Source of the DNA: Ampullaceana balthica
Lineage: Eukaryota; Mollusca; Gastropoda; Lymnaeidae
Length of the DNA stretch: 64,000 bases
Reading direction: 5' to 3'
Assembly: GCA_944989445.1 (NCBI GenBank)
Contig: CALYLW010000011.1
Span: forward strand, 2,881,501 to 2,945,500
The notes below the pieces were generated by a model that did no database searches, was not told the origin of the DNA, and worked only from the letters and a program-made list of their open reading frames with translations. Shown here one piece after another: positions 1 to 10,519 of this stretch. Position 1 is the first letter of the stretch. Every line of letters starts with the position of its first letter. Made by a program: the position numbers and the translations under genes.

Positions 1-506
1 CGCTAGATAAGATAACGCACAACGTAAACTCAATGTTTGCCTATGTGAATACCCTTATGTTTTAAAATATATTTTTGTATTATAATTTACTGTTTTTTTT
101 ATTCATAAAATTTAATGGTATGGGAAATTAAGACAAAAGTTTGGGAATCGGTATTTCAATATATGTGAGAACCGTTGTTTTAACAGTATCCATGTGCACG
201 TAAGTCGTCGCCAAGACCAGCCCATAACAGATACCTTTAGAAGATCCGTGACGAGTATACGCCTCGCTCAGCGCTCGTGGAATGCCACTGGCACGTTGTG
301 AATGTGCATGCAGCATGTGGGAGCCATAGGTTGTGTACATTGTGTACCTGTCTACTCTCGTGGTCTGAATACGCACGGCGTGTACAAAGAAATTCTCCAC
401 AAAGTTGTCCTTGTTGTCCGGTGTAACAAGCTTTGTCCGATGCAGATGTTCATCTTTTATAAGCCCTATCGTTGATATCTGATCTACAGCTTTGGTCTTG
501 TACTCT
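1..506. other. Unique sequence, no gene recognised
   Basis: No recognisable domain, RNA or repeat. On the minus strand, the reading frame that crosses the adjacent 32-bp array stays open through about 120 unique codons down to position 128. The translation resembles no family I know, and an open frame next to a stop-free repeat is weak evidence of coding. Confidence 0.5.
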
Positions 507-1327
507 ATGGCCCAACAACAAGGAACATGGTCTGCTGTATGGCCCAGCAACAAGGAACATGGTCTGCTGTATGGCCCAGCAACAAGGAACATGGTCTGCT
601 GTATGGCCCAGCAACAAGGAACATGGTCTGATGTATGGCCCAACAACAAGGAACATGGTCTGCTGTATGGCCCAGCAACAAGGAACATGGTCTGCTGTAT
701 GGCCCAACAACAAGGAACATGGTCTGCTGTATGGCCCAACAACAAGGAACATGGTCTGCTGTATGGCCCAGCAACAAGGAACATGGTCTGCTGTATGGCC
801 CAGCAACAAGGAACATGGTCTGCTGTATGGCCCAGCAACAAGGAACATGGTCTGCTGTATGGCCCACAACAAGGAACGCTGTATGGCCCAGCAACAGACA
901 TGGTCTGCTGTATGGCCCAACAACAAGGAACATGGTCTGCTGTATGGCCCAACAACAAGGAACATGGTCTGCTGTATGGCCCAGCAACAAGGAACATGGT
1001 CTGCTGTATGGCCCAACAACAAGGAACATGGTCTGCTGTATGGCCCAGCAACAAGGAACATGGTCTGCTGTATGGCCCAACAACAAGGAACATGGTCTGC
1101 TGTATGGCCCAGCAACAAGGAACATGGTCTGCTGTATGGCCCAACAACAAGGAACATGGTCTGCTGTATGGCCCAGCAACAAGGAACATGGTCTGCTGTA
1201 TGGCCCAGCAACAAGGAACATGGTCTGCTGTATGGCCCAGCAACAAGGAACATGGTCTGCTGTATGGCCCAGCAACAAGGAACATGGTCTGCTGTATGGC
1301 CCAGCAACAAGGAACATGGTCTGCTGT
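507..1327. repeat. 32-bp minisatellite, about 26 copies
   Basis: Tandem unit of 32 bp containing ATGGCCCARCAACAAGGAAC followed by ATGGTCTGCTGT. The main variable site is A/G in CAACAACAA versus CAGCAACAA. Two units near 866-905 carry short internal deletions. The unit length is not a multiple of 3 and contains no stop in any frame used, so three units (96 bp) cycle through all three frames. This gives overlapping open frames on both strands with a 32-residue peptide period. Those long frames are a consequence of the repeat and not good evidence of a protein. Confidence 0.97.
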
Positions 1328-1695
1328 CTATATCACATTTAAATGTGTCGCACCATCGTCTGTTTCTCTTTCAATATTGAAATTTGATGTATCAGGAATG
1401 TGGAGCTCCGAGCTCGATCACAATGGACATTTCGAATATTCCATTTTAAAGTGGAAATGTTGGATAATTATAGAAGACTTCTTCACAAAGCCAGTGAGTG
1501 GTGGATCCAAATTAAACTGGCAGGTTAACATAATGATATTACAAACAGTTACGGCTATAGAGGATAAGTGCTACACTTAATAACTTGACTGCTCTTAATG
1601 CCAAGAAAAAAGTTAACTTTGAAAAGATGGTGTCATCATGTGTGATAGCTGACGTAGCTATGAGCATTCAATTGGAGATGGTGATTGGGACGTAA
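1328..1695. other. Unique spacer, nothing recognised
   Basis: Single-copy sequence between two minisatellites. A plus-strand frame leaving the 32-bp array stays open to about 1580 but shows no known domain. Confidence 0.5.
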
Positions 1696-2012
1696 GGTAA
1701 TAGAGTGATGTGGTAATAGAGAGATGAGGTAATAGAGAGATGAGGTAATAGAGAGATGAGGTAATAGAGAGATGAGGTAATAGAGTGATGTGGTAATAGA
1801 GAGATGAGGTAATAGAGTGATGTGGTAATAGAGAGATGAGGTAATAGAGAGATGAGGTAATAGAGAGATGAGGTAATAGAGAGATGAGGTAATAGAGTGA
1901 TGTGGTAATAGAGTGATGTGGTAATAGAGAGATGAGGTAATAGAGTGATGTGGTAATAGAGAGATGAGGTAATAGAGTGATGTGGTAATAGAGTGATGAG
2001 GTAGTAGAGTGA
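1696..2012. repeat. 16-bp minisatellite, about 20 copies
   Basis: Tandem unit GTAATAGAGAGATGAG alternating irregularly with the variant GTAATAGAGTGATGTG. The two linked differences (A to T at two positions) always travel together, so there are two discrete unit types. Decayed copies (gatagagtgataag and similar) continue to about 2090. Confidence 0.97.
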
Positions 2013-2364
2013 TAATGGGTTACGTTGATAAGATGAGAGTGTGATAGAGTGATAAGTTAATAAGTTTTGATGAGGTGTTAGAGTGACAAGGCGATCGAAT
2101 GATACAGCGTTAGGACTGTAGATGTAATTAGATGAACTCCAGTCTCTTTTTCCAATGGCATATGTTAAATCCTAGAGAAAGTTGATCTATAACAATAATG
2201 TGGTCAATCTAAAACAGTCAAAAAGAAGGTCTGAAATAAGCCAGAGCATTGGAGTCGACAAATCGTGTACAAGATAATATCCCACATGAGTACATAAGAC
2301 CGCAATGTGTACAAGCTAATACACACAAAGTGCAAGATGGCGTACTTTATTTGTACACAATAGC
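2013..2364. other. Unique sequence
   Basis: Decayed edges of the 16-bp array up to about 2090, then single-copy sequence with no gene, RNA or repeat that I can recognise. Confidence 0.5.
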
Positions 2365-2458
2365 ATCTTATCTTATCATAGCTTTTACAGACTCTTAATC
2401 TATACAGAAGATTATTGCTTCCTACGCTTATCCATGGTTTATGTCAAATCTTGCATTT
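2365..2458 (+). repeat. Dispersed repeat fragment, copy 1
   Basis: The segment with ATCTTATCTTATC, then CTTAATC, ATACAGAAGATTA, then TCCTAC and finally ATCTTGCATTT matches, in order and spacing, the segment at 37476-37581. Two diverged copies in one window indicate a dispersed repeat, perhaps the 3' tail of a retroposon because a TCTTA-type simple repeat is present. The superfamily is unknown. Confidence 0.6.
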
Positions 2459-2912
2459 CCCCTTACCAGAAATTGGGTTGAGTCAAGCATCAAATGATTT
2501 AGAAGAACTCTGGCTCACGGAGAGATGACGAGTTAAAGCGTGATGAACTCTACACATAAAATACAAATACGGCCTTAAAGTCCTTGGAATTCGCCTGTTC
2601 GTTCATTATTTAAAAAAAAACAATGTCTTTAATATTTTGATAATTTCCATTCTGTTTTACTTTCCTTTTTCTTTCTTTGTCATTCTCATATTCTTCCCCA
2701 TTGCCCCATAGTATTCATTCTTATTGTTTCTTTTTCCTTTGTCTACTCCTGGTCTTCTGCCGCTGCCTTTAAACCGTTCTTTCTTCTGCTATAATACAGA
2801 CGTATCCAATTCTCTACTCCTTTATCAGCTGCCCTCACAAAAACGGTACTGATTGCCATCTTTCTTATCATTATCTTTTTTTTTAACCTTCATCGAGAGC
2901 CAGAATGGGAAG
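2459..2912. other. Pyrimidine-rich unique sequence
   Basis: Plus strand is T/C-rich between about 2640 and 2780. No gene or RNA seen. Confidence 0.5.
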
Positions 2913-3597
2913 CTACTTGTTTGACTGCCAGCATTCAGCCCCGGAGTTCCGCCCCTTGCCGTGCTGCTCATTTCCAAGCGAAGCCAGCAAGTAACACTGA
3001 TCCCGTTTGAATACAACCGTCGTTTTAAAATAGCCCGCTCTCCCTCCAACAATCCCGTCCCTTAGCCCTAAAACTACTCCACTATGAAACCAAATATTGG
3101 TAGACCACTGCCCCCCCGCCCCCCGCCCCAACTGGAATTGTTGCCAGAACCCGATCCCGTCGAGCCCAGCCTTCCCCTCCCACCCCCTCCTGTAGACCTT
3201 CCCGGAGATTAAACCTGGTCGGGGTCCAGGGGGAACCTGGCCGTGACGTCGCCTCGACACAATGGATTTGTAATAGCCTGGAAATATGATAGCGGCGAAT
3301 TATTTTCGAGGTTCACACAAATTGTTTCCATTATTCCACGCGACAATGGACGTCGTCGTTTGGCCCCAGCGGTGGCTATCTACACGGGAACGGGGATGCG
3401 GACGCTTCTTGGGGTCCGTGAGCACCACCCACCAACTCCATTCTCGTCCGGCTGTAAAGAGCTCCACCAAAATGGCCAGGTTTATTCAATGCCATTTTGT
3501 TTTGTTGTGAGCTCTCATTCTAAGTCTCGTCATATTCCCGGAGCCACGCCACCTACCGAGACTCACTGTCCGTCCTTTTTAAAAAAATATATTTAAA
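2913..3597. promoter_or_regulatory. GC-richer motif island, candidate cis-regulatory region
   Basis: Clearly less AT-rich than its surroundings. It includes C-runs near 3108-3130, a CRE-like TGACGTCG at about 3244, SOX-type ACAATGG matches near 3258 and 3343, and homeodomain-type TAAT cores. Open frames on both strands (115 and 117 codons) overlap and show no domain. The regulatory role is inferred only from composition and motif density; it could equally be an unrecognised exon or CpG island. Confidence 0.25.
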
Positions 3598-3826
3598 AAA
3601 AAACAACTGAGCACTGACAAAAAAAAAGCCTTACAATAACTTCCGATTTAGGAATTTAAAAAAATAGTGTTGCATTTAAGAGATGGGGATTCTAGAGAAT
3701 GAAAAACTACTCCTAGACGCACCTGGATTACAATTGTTTGAGTAGCATTTATTTTTAACCACGTTTTATTAACTCGCTTTCGTTCCTGTGGATTTGTTTG
3801 TCTCTCCACAATTTTTCAAATCAGCC

Positions 3827-4045
3827 AACGTAAAATTAAACCACTTTTGATGGTCCTAGAGATCTCAAAATTTTACCACAGATAGATCTTGGATGACAAT
3901 GCATTGTATCAAAATTTCAGATCGATCGAATGTAACGTTATTAAATTATTGAACTTTTTAGTTTATCTATATATAAGCATCTGTACCGTCTGCTTTTGTT
4001 GACATCCATGAGTTCACCCCGTGACCACATCACCGTGTTTTTAAA
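3827..4045 (+). mobile_element. TIR-element family A, partial copy a
   Basis: Matches the reverse complement of the nested element at 22869-23244 almost continuously: GTAAAATTAAACCA, then TCCTAGAGATCTCAAAATTT, then AGATCTTGGATGACAATGCA, then TTCAGATCGATCGAATGTA, then TTTTTAGTTTATCT. Terminal inverted repeats are not visible here, so this is an internal fragment or a copy with diverged ends. Confidence 0.8.
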
Positions 4046-4149
4046 ACGTTGGGCGGGCGCTTATGAGGTATTTGGTATTTTTAAAAAAAATTGAGGTAAA
4101 AAAATATTTTTAAAAACCACGTTTTTGTAAGTGGACTAAAAAGAATAAA

Positions 4150-4498
4150 ATAAATAGAGGTAAAAAAAAAGATTTTTAAAAATCACTTTTTTATAAGTAC
4201 TAAAAAGAAGAAAATAATTTAAAACTAATAAGTTCAGGTATTCTCTCATAATATGACTAAAACGTGGGGCGGGTGTTTGGTATAAAAATTAAAGATTTAC
4301 AATTAAGAAGGCAAAAAAGATATCTATTAGTGAGAGAATGAGTGAACTGCATATGTAAAACTCATAAGCGGCCGCCCATCGTTTTTAGTTATATTATAGG
4401 ACAGTTCTTGAACTTATTAGTTTTAAATTATTTTCTTCTTTTTAGTACACTTATTAAAATGTGGTCTTTAAATTTATTTTTTTTTACCTCTATTTATT
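4150..4498. repeat. Foldback: inverted repeat with arms of about 120-130 bp
   Basis: The left arm (about 4150-4272) reads AATAGAGGTAAAAAAAAA, ACTAAAAAGAAGAAAATAAT, TTAAAACTAATAAGTTCA, then a GGGGCGGG end. The right arm (about 4368-4498) is its reverse complement with modest divergence, and about 95 bp separate them. A third diverged copy of the outer part (GGGCGGGCGCTTATGAG, GAGGTAAAAAAA) lies at about 4050-4145. This fits a foldback or MITE-like element. I could not define target duplications. Confidence 0.75.
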
Positions 4499-4500
4499 AT

Positions 4501-5108
4501 GGATCTGTTTATAATTTATAATTATGTTCAAATATGACATCCCGTCGAAGGAGCGCAAGGGAGTCATTGAAATCTTTAAGTGGAAACCTATGTAACGTTA
4601 GGTTTTTTCAATGTTTCGATTTTTAAAAAAATGTGTTTATTGACCAGGTGTCACCTGCGTACAAGGATTCCATGTGTATTCAAATAAACTCGCTCCCTTG
4701 TCCAGTTGAATGGACATGATAAGTTTACAATGCTCATCGGTGCATAAGACGTTTCTGTGTCATACTAATTCATTGAACTAAACACATTTTTGCACAGGAA
4801 TTATTTACTTCGTGAAGGGACCAACGAACCTTAGATGTTGTTGGCCTGGTCTCCCTTTCAATGAGTATAAAGTTGTCTAAACCAACACCCAATATATTGA
4901 GTTAATCATAAATTAAATTAATGGAGCATATAAAATGAGCTCAACTTCAGTTTTGTGATGCAAGAAAACACATCTCAACTGTGTCCTTAGCTTGTCACCC
5001 TTTATTTCATTAATAAGTTATTCGAATTTAAACCCAGTTGACTAGAATCCCGGTAACCCCTGAGCATTGTGGCAGGTAAATGGAATCTAAACAGATTTTA
5101 CTTGGGGA
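4501..5108. other. Unique sequence, nothing recognised
   Basis: AT-rich, no gene, RNA or repeat that I can support. Confidence 0.5.
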
Positions 5109-5232
5109 TCTGAAACCAAATAATGTTGTATTGGTACTGAAACCAAATAATGTTGTTTTGGTACTGAAACCAAATAATGTTGTATTGGTACTGACATCAA
5201 ATAATGTTGTATTGGTACTGACATCAAATACA
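5109..5232. repeat. 27-bp minisatellite, about 4.6 copies
   Basis: Unit begins TACTGAAACCAAATAATGTT followed by GTATTGG. Later copies have GACATC in place of GAAACC. The unit is a multiple of 3, so a nine-residue peptide repeat appears on the minus strand. No protein family is suggested. Confidence 0.93.
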
Positions 5233-6829
5233 CAAGGCTGTTTGAAGTAACGTCTTTTCGTTTCAACGCTGAGTCGCTGCTGAACACTGTCCGATGATTC
5301 ATTATTTAACCAAAGCAGCCTCCGAATACAATGGTGACTACTCAAGTCTTGACTGGCAATCACATTTCGATACTGAGATTAGCTGGCAGCATCTCATCCG
5401 ACATCGCAGTCTCTGGTAGCCGAGACGGCGGCTGATTCATTACAACTTTAATGAAGAATACATCGGCGGATATAATACAACGAAAAGGTGGGAGGGGAGG
5501 ACATTTAAACACAAATAAAGAAAGAGGAGTGTTGGATACATCTTACGATTCTTGTTGTTATGTTCACGTTAAGTTTCCATGTTAAAAGGCGTGTCTTCTC
5601 GATATGTCAAACAGAATACAAGAGAGTGGTAAGAGATTAACATTTTAATGATTTTTAACGCAATTTCCTTTGAAAAAATTGCGTTTATAGATTCGAAATG
5701 TCTGTCAAGCTTGACAATGCAACTCCTCCTGAACCATACCATAGAGGGTTCGGGTCTTTAGCAAATATGCTAAGGAGGTCCCAAGGATGTGCAACGGTAA
5801 AAAAAAACACGAAAAGTTTACTGGATTTCCTGGAAAATCCCAAAAAAACCCGACAAAATATCAGTATTTTGTCAATTTCTCGCCAACCATAGCATCTATC
5901 GGGTTGAAACAAACGTGAAACAATAGCTAATAATATTTAGAACAATTTTGAAGAAATTTATTTTCAAAAATCTCTTTTCGTTCGACTCCCGTAATTTTAG
6001 AAGCAATTTTTAAAGCAATTGTTTTGTTTAGTTTCAAAGTTATTGATTTGAAATGACTTTTAATGTAATCCAGAATGATAGTTAATGGGTTTTCCCACTT
6101 TGTGAATGCTTATGTTAGATTGTTGCGTGGTGCGCATTATGTTGGCACATTCTTGGTGTGATGTAGCGTGAGGGGATACGACGTCATATTGTGTATGTTT
6201 CAGAATTACTTATTTGAATCGACTTTTAATGTAAACTAGAATGATTTCCTTTGATAAAAAAATCGAAAATTCCTTGGAAATTGCGTTTAAATACTCATTC
6301 ACTTCTTGTTTTGTTTCGTATGGTTAGCCTTTATCTAGCTCCCTCCCCATATCAAACTTAAACTCTTTATTCTGATTGGCCCTGTCTCCTAAACTGATAT
6401 TTTGTTTCACTAGTTATCTAGGTGTAAATGTCGTATGTTTAAGATCTTTGAAATGCTGATAAATTAACGACATTTTCCCTGCAAACGGGACACATTTTCC
6501 TTGTTTGGCAGCTGGCAGAGAGGAAGTCACGAAAAAAACACAAAAAAAACTGTGCCAGCAGAAAAAAAAATCATGCAATGAAACATTGGTCATATTCATC
6601 AAACATCATCAGATAAGATTTGTCATTAGCACCCCGCATCCAGCCCTCCGTCATATTGATGTTCCACCTCCCTCCCCTCCCCCCACAGATAATGACACGG
6701 TTTACAAAGAAATACATTGATCATCGCTCTGAGTCTTCAATCCCAAACCGTCCTCTAGAATGATATCAAGCAAACATCAATATCTCTGTTCCCGTACAAT
6801 ATTATCACAAGGATTTAAAACAGCAATCC
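5233..6829. other. Mostly unique AT-rich sequence with old duplications
   Basis: No gene recognised; short frames at 5685-5912 are open on both strands and look like chance. Related segments occur at about 6045-6081 and 6211-6245 (both contain CGACTTTTAATGTAA or ATGACTTTTAATGTAA followed by AGAATGAT). The string GTGGTGCGCATTATGTTG near 6129 resembles the irregular repeat at 42100-42300. Confidence 0.45.
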
Positions 6830-7290
6830 TGGTTATTTCTACCTTACGGGTCCACCTTTGTCATTCTCTGTCCACTGATCCGCCACTGCACATTCCTAAA
6901 GACCAGCCCCGTTGATATTGTAAGACCCTAGCACAATAACATGGGAGATCTGCAGGAAAGACCAGACAAATCCAGGATCTGATTGCGTGTTTAGACACGT
7001 AGATTAGTCTGGAAATGGGGGGCGCTTATTTGAGCACGTGTCTCCTCGTTTCAACAAGGGCAACTGCCACCAGATGTCGCCAATAGGTTCGGTAACTCCT
7101 CGCTATTCACATGCCACGATTTGCTTGTCTAAACTGAGGACTTATGATTCCGCTATTATTTTTAATCGCCGCTCTTGTCGAATAAACTCTCCGAGGCGTG
7201 ATCCAGCGATCGGTGTGATAATTGCTAGGGAATCATGTGCAAGGTTGAGGGCGCCATTCATAATACTGACGTCATAATACTGACGCTTTC
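6830..7290. promoter_or_regulatory. Motif-rich single-copy island, candidate cis-regulatory region
   Basis: Balanced composition in an AT-rich neighbourhood. It holds an E-box CACGTG near 7036, CAGATG, GCCAAT, several TAAT/ATTA cores, and a duplicated ATAATACTGACG (about 7260-7285), the first copy of which continues as TGACGTCA, a perfect CRE. No coding potential convincing to me. Function inferred from motifs only. Confidence 0.25.
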
Positions 7291-7738
7291 GTAACTGCAG
7301 CAGCGGATTCAGGAATTGGGTGCTCTTTACTTTTCTTTACTTTTTTATTTTTATTTTACAGTCTGACTTGAAAACCACATTCATGATCGTTAATTTTGAA
7401 ATATAGGAATAAATGAAATGAAATAAGAAATAAATCCTAGTTATTAGCATCTTATACTTTTAAGCCAATAATACATCGGAGATTTCATGAGATAATGGTT
7501 TCAATTGCTATAATAATAAGGTTGTATATAGTTTTGTGAGTGTGTGAAGCAAGATGATAAGTGTCGAATAATTAATTGCACACAGCTGCACTGTTCATGA
7601 ACTCTATCAATAACATAAACATCAGTTTTGCTGGAAACCGCTTGCGTTTTTGGTTGTTGTTTTGTTTTGTTCTCTGTCTATTTCGAGATTTGACACAATG
7701 TGAACATTGCTAAAATAAATAAATATATAGTCTACAAT
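7291..7738. other. AT-rich unique sequence
   Basis: T-rich at 7320-7360, otherwise nothing recognised. Confidence 0.5.
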
Positions 7739-8031
<293 letters not shown>

Positions 8032-8560
8032 TATAATTAATTTTTAAAAAAATGAATTTCATTAAAACTGCTATAGGTTGGCTATAGATTGAAGCAAACA
8101 ATGTTAGTAAACATATTCCCTTCCTATCTTAATTGCACATGGTCCAGTTTTATCTAATAGTACCCAAAATAATCTTTATTCCCCCTTTCAGTAACCTCAG
8201 TATATTTTGTTAAGTTCCAACTTATTTATCTTATCCTGACTCATACTTCATTTTTAAAGAAAAAAAAATTGTTTGATGGAAAAAAAAGTTGAATTAAATT
8301 TAATCAATTTTCTTTCCTTTAAAGGGTTTCATGCAATAATACAGACGAAGCCAAAATAAATAAATAAAGTCTGACCAATTCAATGAGATGACAGGGTCGC
8401 CTAGTGTCCAAACAGGATCACTAACTACGATCTAACGGTTACAAATGTTTGAAACAAAAACAAGAATAATAATTAGAAGACGAGGTCTCCAACAACAGAT
8501 AACAGACAATAAAGAACACAGAATGGAGACGAATCATTAGCGAGAATGGAAAAACACAAA
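8032..8560. other. AT-rich unique sequence
   Basis: No gene, RNA or repeat recognised. Confidence 0.5.
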
Positions 8561-9010
8561 TTTTCAAGAAAGAAATGGAACAATTCACTTCCAGGCCGAC
8601 GAGTGGATAAGACGAGAAGGAAGGGATGAGGACACAGGGGCGGGTGGGGATGAGGGGGTCTTGGCGCACGCGCCCTAACTGACTCCCCCGGCCATGGCGT
8701 CGTGTTGTTGCAAGAAATTACCATGGGTCACGTGACCAGGAGGTCTGCGGCGTCTCCTGACTTTGTTCAGAGGGGGGACACGTTTAGTCAAAGCTTTTTC
8801 ACTAATGCATTATTAATTATTGCGCTTCGTTAGCTAAGGACGGAGAAACAAAATCCAGGACGCTTCCTTCCCAGCTAAGTCGACCCCCCCCACCTCCCCC
8901 CCTCCCTGCCCCCAGGCCTAACTGCTGACCAACATCTCGGTAAAGCTGGGAGTACTTGACCCGTGTTCATTGTTGTTTGGCTCAAGGGTCACGTGGTTTT
9001 CTTCATCATG
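8561..9010. promoter_or_regulatory. Motif-rich island with palindromic E-box
   Basis: A perfect 12-bp palindrome GGTCACGTGACC lies at 8726-8737 and a second GGTCACGTGG at 8987-8996, both E-boxes of the USF/MITF/TFE type. Between them is ATGCATTATTAATTAT (about 8805), a POU/homeodomain-type cluster, and near 8968 ATTGTTG, a SOX-type core. C-runs occur at 8884-8915. No reading frame looks like a known protein. This would fit an enhancer or promoter; evidence is motif content only. Confidence 0.3.
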
Positions 9011-9974
9011 AGCAGACAAGTCTGTAGCCCCGTGAACTGCATGCCCAGGAAAAGCTGTTTGAAATCTTCCTGGATTCTAGCTTCGAATTTGTTGTTTTCA
9101 GAGATTCAAATTATTCTGGTAAATCATGCAGACAAACGTTAAACTGTACGTGATGCCCTTTAAGTCTTCTAGGTTTTTAAACGAAAAAAAATCGACAAGT
9201 ATGTTAGGAAGTTATTTAGACGTGTCGTCTGCAGGGGACAATTAAGCGCCGTAGAAACTGCAGGGTGTTATTTAAACATACAGTTTTCTGGGCATCGTTA
9301 AACTATGTTGTTTTCTATGAGTCGTTATCTCGCTGCAAGTCGGCAGCTCGTCTTAGGGACGCAAGTTTTAGAATGTAGGTTATGATGTCCTCCTCCACTG
9401 TCGGTGCGTGGTGGATATAAAAAAAACATCCACGGAGGGATGTAGTTAGTTCTTTAGCACTGAAGCTCTTTAATAATTAGATTAAAATGACATCTATTAA
9501 GGGTTTATGATTATTAATTTTTTAGTTCTATCCTTTATTGCGATAAACTTCCTTTATTTAAATCCAGAAACTTGAGATACGATTATTTTAATAATTTTTC
9601 TTTTCAGATATGATGTTCTTCACAGTAAAAGAACGTATAATAAATTCCATCAACCTCAAGAACATTAAAGTGTCTTTTAAATTCAGTTTTCCAGTGTACT
9701 AGTCGCGAGTCACACATGATAGAAATGATAAGGAATAAACTGAAAGAAAATAATCTAATCAACAGCACAAAGAAAAAGAAAGTTCCAAAGAACTAAATCT
9801 CTCAGTTCTATCAGTTCCGAATGTGATCCTTTCAGAGAAGAGATCCTTGTAAAAAAAAACAACATAATCCTATTCCACTGTTTAATCCGAAGAGAAATCT
9901 CAAGATTGTTTACCCGGGCCCTAGATGCCTGTCTGTTTCTTGACATCGCAAGCATGACATCTTTAAAGTTGGAT
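9011..9974. other. AT-rich unique sequence
   Basis: Nothing recognised apart from scattered ATTA-rich stretches. Confidence 0.5.
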
Positions 9975-10378
9975 TGCGGAAATTATCGAATTAATTAATC
10001 GATTAATAGTTAAATTTTTTAATCGATCATAATTAATTTTATCGATTAAAATTTAAGAAAATATTTTAAATATTTTTCGTTTAAAAATTTTAAAATATTT
10101 TTATTATTTGTTACTTACATACTTTCCCCTCGTATTATTCTCATTTATTTAGACGTGCATACGTAAACAAAAAGTTGTTCTTTCCTTATTTCTTGCATAG
10201 CAGAACGAATTTGCTGTGTTACATCACAAAATTTGGGAGCCATTGAATTATTGCGACTTAATCGATTTCACGAAATAATGAATCGCAATTTAACGGGATC
10301 TATAAATGTGTTATAAAAATATAATTAATTGAAATTAATCGATTAATTGATTTAATTTTTCACCGATTAATCGAAATA
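9975..10378. mobile_element. AT-rich MITE with ATTAATCGATTAAT subterminal inverted repeats
   Basis: Left part carries AATTAATTAATCGATTAAT and the right part carries its inverse near 10330-10375 (ATTAATCGATTAATTG, CGATTAATCG). A GCCCTG follows at about 10399. The ATTAATCG-rich ends resemble those of the hAT copies at 59090 and 63026, so a hAT origin is possible. Exact ends and target duplication were not found. Confidence 0.45.
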
Positions 10379-10519
10379 CAAATTTTTTTATTCAGTACCA
10401 GCCCTGCGTTAAGCTCTTTAGAGGGGTCTTGCTTTAACTTATAAACGCATCTCAAACTATGATTGATTTCCCATTTTAGGAAACCTTGTTGAAAACCACT
10501 GAACCCTGTGTTCACCAAC

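Noticed and set aside
128..1580. Long reading frames on both strands over the 32-bp array
   Set aside because: They are open because the repeat unit has no stop in the frames it cycles through; the same 32-residue cycle appears in several frames and strands, which real coding would not show.
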